NCBI GenBank assembly: GCA_030628805.1 | Contig: DAOVQG010000171.1 | Location: 1 to 10,208, forward strand | DNA length: 10,208 nucleotides | Direction of reading: 5' to 3' | Source of the DNA: JAGMDK01 sp023128695 | Lineage (GTDB): Bacteria; Planctomycetota; Phycisphaerae; UBA1845; Fen-1342 | In this document: positions 1-6,074 of the stretch, piece by piece | Layout of the letters: every line of letters begins with the position of its first letter | How positions within the stretch are numbered: the first letter of the stretch is position 1 | Made by a program: the position numbers and the translations under genes | Notes under the pieces: model-generated | Told to the model about the DNA's origin: nothing | Seen by the model: the letters and a program-made list of their open reading frames with translations, nothing else | The model's database searches: none

Positions 1-141
1 ACCGCAGTCGTTATCCAACGGGCGAAAAGATCTCCCGCGCCGAGCTCGCACGCATCAAACTGACACGAGCCAACTTTCATGGCGATTGGAACTACGCGAT
101 CGAGCCTTGTTGATTGGTAACTGTTATTTATGCGCGACTCC
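1..141 (+). mobile_element. Right end of an ISAzo13-family insertion sequence, cut off by the window edge
   Basis: The 3' end of a transposase gene reads rightward to a stop at 111-113. It is followed by about 28 non-coding bases, and then hsdR sequence begins on the opposite strand. The likely IS end is near 139-141: reading inward from there on the minus strand gives GGAGTCGCGCATAAATAAC. The HsdR reading frame keeps its family sequence up to the residues KKRAL and loses it exactly here, which places the insertion point. The other IS end and the target duplication lie outside the window, so the boundary is inferred from one side only. Confidence 0.65.
3..113 (+). CDS. ISAzo13-family (Rhodopirellula-type DDE) transposase, C-terminal end
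   Basis: Frame 3 from the window edge encodes about 36 residues, including YPTGEKIS, AELARI and FHGDWNYAIEP, ending at TGA 111-113. A C-terminus of the form YPTG(x)KVS...AELA...FHGEWNYTI(x)P is what I recall for ISAzo13-type transposases, so I assign the family by this tail. The catalytic DDE region would lie to the left, outside the window. It is the only plus-strand coding sequence I accept, running head-on into the truncated hsdR. I recognise the family from memory of the motif, not from a search. Whether the element is complete or mobile cannot be judged here. Confidence 0.7.
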   Translation, partial: RSRYPTGEKISRAELARIKLTRANFHGDWNYAIEPC

Positions 142-708
142 TAAGGCCCGCTTCTTGAACTCGACAATCTTCTCGCGTGGGTCGCGGTCGGTTTTGTACT
201 GCTGCTTGGCGTGCTCGACCGTCTGGCCGCTCATCGGGTTCTTGAGTTCGGCCGTTGCCACGGGCAAGCCGTTTAGGCTGAGTACCACGTCAATCGAGTT
301 CTCGTTCTTCGTGCTGTATTTGAGCTGGCGGGTAACGGAGAGCCGGTTCGCAGCGTAGAGCCTCTCAGTGTCCGGGTTCATGCTGTGGGCCGGGGCGAAG
401 AAAGCCACGCGGATGGGCTTCCCGAAGCACTTGAATCCGTGCCGGATGACGGCAAGCGAGCCCTGGGGCGAGTCGAGGGCCTTGCAGAGGTCGTCGAGGA
501 GAACCGATTCAGTCTCGGCCCCGTGGAGGGTCTCCAGGCTCTTCCACGTTTCGGGCTGCGTTTCCTTCACGAACGGGATGAAGACCGTCGCATCAATGGC
601 CCGTTCGCGGTCGAAGTTGGCGGGGTCAGCCTTGGTGTAACCGGCAACGTTGAGCAAGTGGTGTTCGATGGCCGCCTCAAAGGCGGTCTCTCTGTAATCA
701 ACCGCCAT
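124..708 (-). pseudogene. hsdR: Type I restriction subunit HsdR, N-terminal nuclease domain only, truncated by IS
   Basis: HsdR is the DNA-cleaving and translocating subunit of type I R-M enzymes, usually around 800-1100 residues. Only 194 residues remain. I chose the ATG at 708 (MAVDYRETAFEAAI), which begins like other HsdR proteins; an upstream in-frame start at 744 would add 12 residues lying inside the preceding gene. The N-terminal nuclease domain is recognisable: D140 (ENSIDVVL), then E154 and K156 in TAELKNP, a PD-(D/E)xK arrangement, followed by the Q-rich YKTDRDPREKIVEFKKRAL stretch. After KKRAL the sequence runs into IS DNA and stops within five codons. The SF2 helicase/translocase motor and the C-terminal HsdM-contact region are absent, so no restriction activity is expected. 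The start overlaps the end of the PIN gene by 11 bases, with that gene's TGA at bases 9-11 of hsdR. Confidence 0.88.
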
Positions 709-1216
709 GGCTGCTCTCCGGGGCTCCGGCGCCGCGGAGCACAAAGCGCGCTCGCTCTTTGCGCAGCATCTCGAACGGTGTCATGCACTTGATGTCCAGA
801 CCAATGCAGGCGTCGGGAATCTTGATCTTACGCGACGAGCCCGACGGAATCTCGTGTGTGACCACGGCATGGCCCCCGGCGAGTGCGTGGGCCACGAGAT
901 AGTAATCGGCCACCTGCATGAAGGCATCCACTGCGGCCGGCTTGTAGTGTTGGCTCGTAGACCAAGTGCTGACTTTGGCCAACGCCGGGAAGATCGAGGC
1001 GTCCGGGCGGAGAAAGAAACCGCTGCTCCGCTCTTCGGCCCAGTCGGAAAGATCATCGGCCACAGCATGGATCTCATCGCCCACCTTCTCGATGCTGAAC
1101 AGCCGGCCCCCGGCGTTTTCCAAGGCGAGCCAGTCCCAGAAGGCGGGACAGAAGTCGAACCCCTAATGGAGGTTCTTCGCGCGAATGAAGACGTCCGCGT
1201 CGAGTAGATACGCCAT
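698..1216 (-). pseudogene. DUF4411 PIN-like domain protein interrupted by one in-frame amber codon
   Basis: The frame from ATG 1216 to TGA 698 has 173 codons, close to the usual length of DUF4411 proteins. These are PIN-like putative nucleases normally paired with an XRE/ImmA-IrrE partner. The start (MAYLLDADVFIRAKNLH) carries the first PIN acidic residues D6 and D8. The middle has VADYYLVAHAL and VTHE, and the end has KCMTPFEMLRKERARFVL, all family-typical. Codon 18 is TAG (plus strand cta, 1163-1165). The family usually has Tyr here (NLHYGFDFCP), so one C-to-G or T-to-G change would explain it. The frame is otherwise unbroken and shows no other decay. The start overlaps the upstream gene's stop as TGATG. 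It could be a recently silenced toxin or nuclease, a readthrough gene, or a sequencing error. Restart downstream would lack the first catalytic Asp. Confidence 0.82.
1163..1165 (-). other. Premature amber (TAG) codon in the PIN-domain gene
   Basis: The minus-strand reading is CTC CAT TAG GGG TTC GAC TTC. Sequence before and after the TAG belongs to the same protein family in the same frame, so this is a substitution and not a frameshift. It falls ten codons after the D8 acidic residue and before nearly all of the domain. Confidence 0.88.
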
Positions 1217-2358
1217 CAAACACCCACCTCCAGGCGTTGCCCGATCTCGCGAAAGGTTGCCATCTTCTTGAGACCGAGCAACCGAAACGCCTCGGTGAAC
1301 GACGTATGCCCTTCCAGCGTGTTCACCACGATCGCCCGGGCGAAGCGCCGGCTGACCCGCAGTCCGCACGTCCGGTAGAAATCCCCGCCACTGGATCGGG
1401 GGCGTCCAACAAGGCGTCGCCATTCCTTCTGGTATGCCACGTCGAACGTCTCCCGCGAGATACGCCGCGCATCCAGCAGGCGACGCAAGATGACGAGCGT
1501 GCTGACCTTGAAACTTTGCGCCAGCCGCGAAACATCCGGCAACGGATCACCGCGCGTCAGCTCCCGCCGCAGGTCGTCGAGCGGCACGAGAAACTCGGCG
1601 GCCACGCGGTTGCACCAGGCCTCGATGCGTTGCGAAGGAGACGATGCGGGACCGACATCGGATAGCGCGGATTGGCCCAACCAGAGGTGGGCCAGCTCGT
1701 GCGCCAGCGTGAACATCCGCGCGGCCAGCGTGTCCGCGCCGTTGATGAATACGACCGGCGACAAGTCGTCCACCAGGGCGAAACCGCGGAACTCCTCCGG
1801 ATCGAGTCCGCGATGGGTGTTGCTGCCCACGATTCCGCTGACCATGACGAGCACGCCCACGTCTTCCGCCCGCTCGATGAAACGCCGCAGAGCCTCGGTC
1901 CAGCTCCGGCAATCCCGGCGCGCCTCCACGCCAAAGTTGAGCACCCGGCGCATGTCCTGGGCAACCTGCACTTCCCGGCTATCGAGCCGCGCCGAGCCCA
2001 CGAAATCAAGCGGCTCCTCGCCGGCAAACTGAGCGTACTCCCGATACCACGCCTGACGACGCTGGCACAGATAGATCACGTCCAGAAGATCGGGGCTCGG
2101 CTGCGTCATCGGCCGGCTTGCGACCGTGCGCAGATCAGGGATGGGGATGCGTTCCACAGGCGGTTTCGGCAAGAACAGATACCCGATGGGCACGTACACG
2201 GCCTTGGCGAAACGCTCAAGTTGCTTGAGCGTCGGCTTCGCCTCCCCGCGCTCCCACAACTCAAGCTTCGGGAATCGCTCGCGAATGTCCGCCGCGCGAT
2301 CCCCCGCCCGCTCGGTCGCCCACCGCAGCAGCTGAGGTCTTACCTCCACGCGCGTCAT
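1216..2358 (-). CDS. XRE-type helix-turn-helix plus ImmA/IrrE zinc metallopeptidase
   Basis: This 380-residue protein has three parts. Residues about 8-65 form a helix-turn-helix-like region (ELWERGEAKPTLKQLERFAKA), as in XRE repressors. Residues about 160-265 form an ImmA/IrrE peptidase domain with zinc motif HELAH (H220, E221, H224) and a probable third ligand E246 in EAWCNRVAAEFLVP. The ~100-residue tail (GGDFYRTCGLRVSRRFARA, FRLLGLKK) is typical of versions paired with DUF4411. ImmA-like peptidases cleave repressors or partner proteins; here the natural partner is the next gene, giving a toxin-antitoxin-like pair. The start ATG overlaps the preceding mini-ORF stop as ATGA, and the stop overlaps the PIN start as TGATG, so the pair is coupled to the hsd operon. 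All visible catalytic residues are intact. The target is unknown. Confidence 0.9.
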   Translation of the reverse strand: MTRVEVRPQLLRWATERAGDRAADIRERFPKLELWERGEAKPTLKQLERFAKAVYVPIGYLFLPKPPVERIPIPDLRTVASRPMTQPSPDLLDVIYLCQRRQAWYREYAQFAGEEPLDFVGSARLDSREVQVAQDMRRVLNFGVEARRDCRSWTEALRRFIERAEDVGVLVMVSGIVGSNTHRGLDPEEFRGFALVDDLSPVVFINGADTLAARMFTLAHELAHLWLGQSALSDVGPASSPSQRIEAWCNRVAAEFLVPLDDLRRELTRGDPLPDVSRLAQSFKVSTLVILRRLLDARRISRETFDVAYQKEWRRLVGRPRSSGGDFYRTCGLRVSRRFARAIVVNTLEGHTSFTEAFRLLGLKKMATFREIGQRLEVGV

Positions 2359-2477
2359 ACCGGCTCCTTCCGCACGTCAATCTTGCTGGTCACGGCGGCG
2401 GAAATCAAGGCCGAGCGGTATTCGCGGAGCTTGTTGATTGCTGCTTCAAACGCGATTTCGCGGTGGTCAGTTGGCAT
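2355..2477 (-). CDS. 40-residue chimera: HsdR N-terminal head joined to HsdS C-terminal tail
   Basis: From ATG 2477 the first 14 codons encode MPTDHREIAFEAAI, which matches the start of HsdR in this window (MAVDYRETAFEAAI) at 10 of 14 positions. The next codons encode NKLREYRSALISAAVTSKID and then VRKEPV, the standard C-terminus of an HsdS protein. The ORF ends at TGA 2355-2357, overlapping the XRE gene start as ATGA. Its ATG overlaps the hsdS stop by 11 bases, the same geometry as the PIN/hsdR junction. I read it as a recombination scar: the original hsdR was severed after codon 14, and a foreign hsdS tail plus downstream genes was joined on. The peptide may be translated simply to couple the flanking genes. 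No independent function is claimed. Confidence 0.75.
   Translation of the reverse strand: MPTDHREIAFEAAINKLREYRSALISAAVTSKIDVRKEPV
2371..2437 (-). repeat. hsdS 3'-end repeat, copy 1 (inside the chimeric mini-ORF)
   Basis: About 67 bases encoding LREYRSALISAAVTSKIDV. By eye it is about 85-90% identical to 3098-3164, with the same orientation and the same coding phase relative to the HsdS sequence. It differs from the other copy at scattered positions, so it is probably from a related but distinct hsdS and not a fresh tandem duplication. Confidence 0.85.
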
Positions 2478-4482
2478 CGGCGACGCCCTTTCGTGTGGGT
2501 GAGCCGTAGCCGCAAGGGATAAGGCCCTTCTCTCTCATCCACGTGACGGCTCTTCGCCACCGGTCGGGCTCGATACTCTGCTTGGATTCGTCCCAGTTGT
2601 TCAAGACCTCGGAGACGATACGCTCATCGTCGAACTCGGCTCCCGCAATAACGAAATCATTCCACGCCATGTATAACGTCGCCACAATCTCCGCTTGCTG
2701 CGTCGTCATCGGCTTCAGCAACGCCATCAATGCATCAAACGGTTCTTGCTTGTCGCCCCAATACCGCTCGAAGTACTCTCGATGCCCGCCGTGCTTCTCC
2801 ATGGGGACGTATTTCGTTCCACGCTCCGTCTTGGTCGGGTCGAACCACTTCTGTCGTTTCAGTTGGGCTTGGATGGCTCGCATCATGCGGTTGTCGAACG
2901 GACCTGCCGCAGCCCGGACCGGTTGGCTTTGAATCTCATCGAGGCCAAGATGTCGCTCGGCCAGTATGAGTAGCTTCTGGAGCTTGAGTCGTCCGAATCG
3001 CGGGGTGTCAAGATGACGGTCAACAATCTCGGCCGCCAACACGCAGCGATGAAAGTGAACGTTCGCCCGACGTGCGGGAACGACTGATGCAACTTCCCGC
3101 ACGTCAATCTTGCCCGTCACGGCGGCGGAAATCAGGGCGGAGCGGTATTCGCGGAGTCTGTCGATGGCGTCATTCACTGATGAAGCCAACGCAAAGAACC
3201 TGCGTGTGTGTTCTGAAAGCAGTTCGCTGATGGCTTCCTGCTCCTGTAGCGGGGGAACCGGCACTTCCAAGCTCTTGAACTTGTCTTGGTCGATTGTCGT
3301 CATCGTAACTTGGTTCGCCAACGCGATGAGTCGGTTCGTTGCGGGCACAGAGTTCAGGAAGTTGATGAGAAAACGGGGCACGATAGCGTCGCGACTTGGT
3401 CGCATGCGAACAAGGTGGCATTCAAAGACTGCGGGCTCAGAGAGGTCGAGCATGCACGCTGATTTGCCAACACCTTCGAGCTTCAGTGAAGAGCGAACGA
3501 AGAAAACGTCTCCGGGTTGAACTGCGTACCTCCGTGACTCAACGCCATCCGCTTCTACCCGCTCTAGCGTCGTCTCATCGACCAAGAAATCCTCACGATA
3601 AACGTCAAACACGTTGACGAGTCTGACACCGGCCCCAAAGAACTGCTTCTTCTTGAACAGGCCGTTCTCAACGCCGCCGTCCGCTAGAAACTTGAGTTTC
3701 TTTATCCGCCAACGCTCTGGGACTTTGCCCAGCCACTCGACGCCCGAGTCCTTCATCGGGGCGTCGGGGTTGAGGCCTTTGGTGACGGCGTGGCTGATGA
3801 GGGCGGTGCGTTTCTCGGCGAGCAATTCGATGAGCCGCTGCTTCTTGGCGACGAGTTCGTCAATCCGGGCCGTCTCCCGGTCCAGAAAGACCGCTATCGC
3901 CCGCTGCTCGGGGAGTGGTGGAAGTTGTATGTGTAGGCTCCCGAGCATCGACCTGCTGATGCGGTCGCGCGTTCCACCTCTGCACAAGGAATCGACCCAG
4001 CTGAGATATTGCGGATTGGAAAGGGCATACACGACATATCGCGCATCAATGCCATCGCGTGTTTTCAATATGCACACGTCGACCGACGTTATCATTCGCA
4101 CACCCAGGTCCGGGGCAAGGCACGCTCGCCCGACTGGTTCCGCGAGGCGGCACACGAGAACGTCTTTAGGCTGCACTTCGGTGCAATGAAAAGCCCCGAA
4201 AGTCTCCTGCGATATGTATCTGAAGCCTTGCTCGCGATAGACACCAATGCCCACGTTCCCGGTCTGAATCAATCGCACTCCTTCATCTTTGATGAACGGA
4301 GATTCAATCCAGTCGCCGTCGGTGAAAGTTCGATATCCTTTGCGCGCGAGTCGCTTAATACTCGTGATGTTCCAACGCTCCGGCACCTGGCCGAGCCATT
4401 CGACTCCCGAATCCCGATAGTCGGGATACGGCCGGAACCGCCGCTTTAGAGCATGATTGGAATCAACCGCTAATCCAGTCAC
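2467..4482 (-). CDS. hsdS: Type I restriction specificity subunit HsdS with a large C-terminal extension
   Basis: HsdS recognises the two halves of the target site. The two-repeat plan is clear: DSGVEWLGQVPERW (residues 24-37) opens target-recognition domain 1, which closes with LPPLPEQRAIAVFLDRETARIDEL and a helical spacer (210-235). DSGVEWLGKVPERW (245-258) opens domain 2, which closes with VPVPPLQEQEAISELL and the second helix, ending ALISAAVTGKIDVREVA at residue 465. A normal HsdS stops about there; this one continues to residue 671. The extension has FGRLKLQKLLILAERHLGL and AAGPFDNRMMRAIQAQLKRQ, resembling the K-LQK-L-Y-LAE helices of Panacea/DUF4065-like domains (weak recognition). The start is GTG at 4482, overlapping the upstream stop as GTGA. 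The protein is intact, but with HsdM and HsdR broken it could act only with partners elsewhere in the genome. Confidence 0.9.
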   Translation of the reverse strand: MTGLAVDSNHALKRRFRPYPDYRDSGVEWLGQVPERWNITSIKRLARKGYRTFTDGDWIESPFIKDEGVRLIQTGNVGIGVYREQGFRYISQETFGAFHCTEVQPKDVLVCRLAEPVGRACLAPDLGVRMITSVDVCILKTRDGIDARYVVYALSNPQYLSWVDSLCRGGTRDRISRSMLGSLHIQLPPLPEQRAIAVFLDRETARIDELVAKKQRLIELLAEKRTALISHAVTKGLNPDAPMKDSGVEWLGKVPERWRIKKLKFLADGGVENGLFKKKQFFGAGVRLVNVFDVYREDFLVDETTLERVEADGVESRRYAVQPGDVFFVRSSLKLEGVGKSACMLDLSEPAVFECHLVRMRPSRDAIVPRFLINFLNSVPATNRLIALANQVTMTTIDQDKFKSLEVPVPPLQEQEAISELLSEHTRRFFALASSVNDAIDRLREYRSALISAAVTGKIDVREVASVVPARRANVHFHRCVLAAEIVDRHLDTPRFGRLKLQKLLILAERHLGLDEIQSQPVRAAAGPFDNRMMRAIQAQLKRQKWFDPTKTERGTKYVPMEKHGGHREYFERYWGDKQEPFDALMALLKPMTTQQAEIVATLYMAWNDFVIAGAEFDDERIVSEVLNNWDESKQSIEPDRWRRAVTWMREKGLIPCGYGSPTRKGVADAN
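3098..3164 (-). repeat. hsdS 3'-end repeat, copy 2 (residues ~443-461 of the full HsdS)
   Basis: Encodes LREYRSALISAAVTGKIDV at the point where a canonical HsdS would end. The two copies are 727 bases apart in direct orientation. Recombination between them would remove the C-terminal extension of HsdS and the hsdR head, leaving an HsdS of ordinary length directly coupled to the XRE/ImmA gene. Confidence 0.85.
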
Positions 4483-4859
4483 TCTCCAGCCCCCACCCGA
4501 AACCGCCAGCCTCGCAACTCGGCGGCCACCCTCAGTCGTTTGCTCTTCTTCTCGATCTGGTTCGTTCCCAGTCCGGTGAAGTCGATCACAGCATGCTCTG
4601 GGAAGGGCCTGGGGTCCGGTCGCACCCTAAGCTCCTGCCCCTTGCACTCGATGACGCTTACCGCCATGACCCCCATCGACTTGTAGCCGAGTTGGCTGGT
4701 GTAATGATTCCAGGACCGCTCCGGAGTGATCATGTCGCCATCGTATACAGAGAGCTTGCACTCATCCTTCGGTGTTGGTCGGAACGCTTGGGATGTAACG
4801 TGGTCTTGTTGCACCCAGGAGGGATTGATCTGGCGTAGCAAGAGTGTCTCATCGGTCAT
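4479..4859 (-). CDS. Uncharacterised 126-residue protein, second gene of a coupled pair
   Basis: The start (MTDETLLLRQINPSWVQQD, VTSQAFRPTPKDECKLSVYD) and the end (DFTGLGTNQIEKKSKRLRVA, AELRGW) look like a conserved bacterial family of unknown function that I believe is widespread, but I know no assigned activity. There is no signal peptide, membrane segment or obvious catalytic motif. The protein is small, soluble and rich in charged residues. Its ATG overlaps the stop of the 374-residue gene as ATGA, and its own stop overlaps the hsdS GTG start as GTGA, so it is translated as part of the operon. The close coupling to the preceding gene suggests the two products work together. No damage is visible. 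I make no functional call. Confidence 0.72.
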   Translation of the reverse strand: MTDETLLLRQINPSWVQQDHVTSQAFRPTPKDECKLSVYDGDMITPERSWNHYTSQLGYKSMGVMAVSVIECKGQELRVRPDPRPFPEHAVIDFTGLGTNQIEKKSKRLRVAAELRGWRFRVGAGE

Positions 4860-5980
4860 GCCGCCCCCTCCTGCACCTTGCCGATGGTGTCAGCCAGCCA
4901 TTTCCAGTCTTCATCGGTTTCAAGATTGAGACTGCGGGTGTCCTCGTCATCTGTGTCCATCTTCAGTTGGTGCCATTCGCCTGTCTTCTTCGACAGATCG
5001 ATCTCGAGCGACATCTCATATGGTTTCACCGACCACTCGGCTCTGATGCCGCCCTCGGCTGTCGGATACACGAAAGGTAGCGGGAGGTCTTCTGGGTATC
5101 GGGCGTCAAAGGCTTTGGCCAGCCAATCAAGCTCCTCCGAGCTTGGGGCAATCCCCTTGCCATCGAGCCAGCCGTCCTGCAAGCTGCGCAGTTCATCCAG
5201 GCGGGCTGGTATGTCCAGTGGGTCGAGAATGCTGATGTGCTCGATGGATTCAAGGCCCTGCAATCGCTCGTTTCTATTGAACTTACCAACACCCTGTATG
5301 AGCACACGCGCTCCGCTCTTGTAGCCATTGAAGGCTTCAAGGATTGTGTCCAAGTGCTGCGTTGCCATCGGAGCACGGACCTTGCGTCCGTCGATCAACT
5401 GAATCTCAAAGCTCATGTCGTCCTGATCGGCTTCAGGAATTGCACCGCGAACGGAGATCTCCTCAGTAAGTTCCTTGGCGGACGAAGCGAGAACGAGCTT
5501 CCGGCGGATTTCCTTGGTCAAGCGGACCGGCGTGCTGTTGGATGGCGTGGTGAATTCGATCGCCTCACCACTTCGGAGACTGCGACCCATCCTGTCAAAG
5601 TAACCCAGTGCCTTTTCGGGAAAGCGCTCAGTGATTGATTTGTCCTGTTTCGCTGCGTCAATCACGCTGACAATGGCATCCCTCGCTTCCTCAAAATAGG
5701 ATTGATTGTCAGGTGGGAACAGCGTGCTGGAGGCAACGACAAGGCTGATCACCGCAATCGCGCTGCCGTCCTCTACGCCAGTCAACTTCAGCTCGATACC
5801 TTCAGTGAAGCCGCGTGGAGACCTCTTCCGCTCCGGATGCTCCTCCAGGAACCGCCACTTGGCAACCTCGACAATCATCTCTTCGAGCACGGCCAAGTCC
5901 TTGAGGAACTCAAGTGGAATCGCATGCCCCTCGAAGCGTTCTCCAATCAGTCGCGGTTGCAGAAAAGTTTCTGTGCTCAT
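4856..5980 (-). CDS. Uncharacterised 374-residue protein, first gene of a coupled pair
   Basis: I do not recognise a named domain. Residues about 15-80 (EGHAIPLEFLKDLAVLEEMI and GFTEGIELKLTGVEDGSAIA) read as a helix followed by beta strands. The middle (about 185-255) has FEIQLIDGRKVRAP and beta-rich text. The C-terminal part (about 262-335) holds LRSLQDGWLDGKGIAPSSEE, then FVYPTAEGGIRAEWSVKPYE and MSLEIDL, which looks like a separate conserved alpha/beta module. No signal peptide or membrane helix is seen. The ATG at 5980 overlaps the stop of the RhuM-HsdM chimera as ATGA, with GGAGGTGA seven bases (GGAGG core to ATG) upstream supplied by the hsdM tail copy. The stop overlaps the next gene as ATGA. 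It probably acts with that 126-residue product. Its place in an hsd cargo slot suggests a defence role, which is inference. Confidence 0.72.
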   Translation of the reverse strand: MSTETFLQPRLIGERFEGHAIPLEFLKDLAVLEEMIVEVAKWRFLEEHPERKRSPRGFTEGIELKLTGVEDGSAIAVISLVVASSTLFPPDNQSYFEEARDAIVSVIDAAKQDKSITERFPEKALGYFDRMGRSLRSGEAIEFTTPSNSTPVRLTKEIRRKLVLASSAKELTEEISVRGAIPEADQDDMSFEIQLIDGRKVRAPMATQHLDTILEAFNGYKSGARVLIQGVGKFNRNERLQGLESIEHISILDPLDIPARLDELRSLQDGWLDGKGIAPSSEELDWLAKAFDARYPEDLPLPFVYPTAEGGIRAEWSVKPYEMSLEIDLSKKTGEWHQLKMDTDDEDTRSLNLETDEDWKWLADTIGKVQEGAA

Positions 5981-6074
5981 GCCGTCACCTCCGCGAGCAT
6001 GTGAACGATGTCCTTCTCGATGGTCTTGATGTCGGCCTCGATTTCCTCCAGCGGACGCGGCGGCGTGTACTCGT
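5977..6074 (-). repeat. hsdM 3'-end repeat, copy A, before the 374-residue gene
   Basis: This is 98 bases encoding YTPPRPLEEIEADIKTIEKD then IVHMLAEVTA and the stop. It differs from copy B (8557-8654) at only five positions by eye. It ends in GGAGGTGACGGCATGA, so the last HsdM codons double as a strong ribosome binding site (5985-5992, minus strand) whose ATG starts the next gene. In this copy HsdM homology continues upstream for about 43 more codons, to near base 6200. Confidence 0.92.

Noticed and set aside
698..744. Alternative upstream HsdR start at 744
   Set aside because: It would add twelve Ala/Arg/Pro-rich residues without family support inside the PIN gene; ATG 708 begins the standard HsdR N-terminus and matches the other hsdR head at 2477.
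1123..1216. Frameshift in the DUF4411 gene
   Set aside because: The segments before and after the stop are in the same frame; a single TAG explains the break.
1672..2502. 276-codon plus-strand open frame opposite the XRE/ImmA gene
   Set aside because: Antisense to an intact gene with HELAH and other conserved motifs; the protein is Arg/His-rich shadow sequence with no start signal.
3731..4413. Repeated DSGVEWLG..VPERW coding segments in hsdS
   Set aside because: These are the normal two repeats of an HsdS subunit, one before each target-recognition domain.
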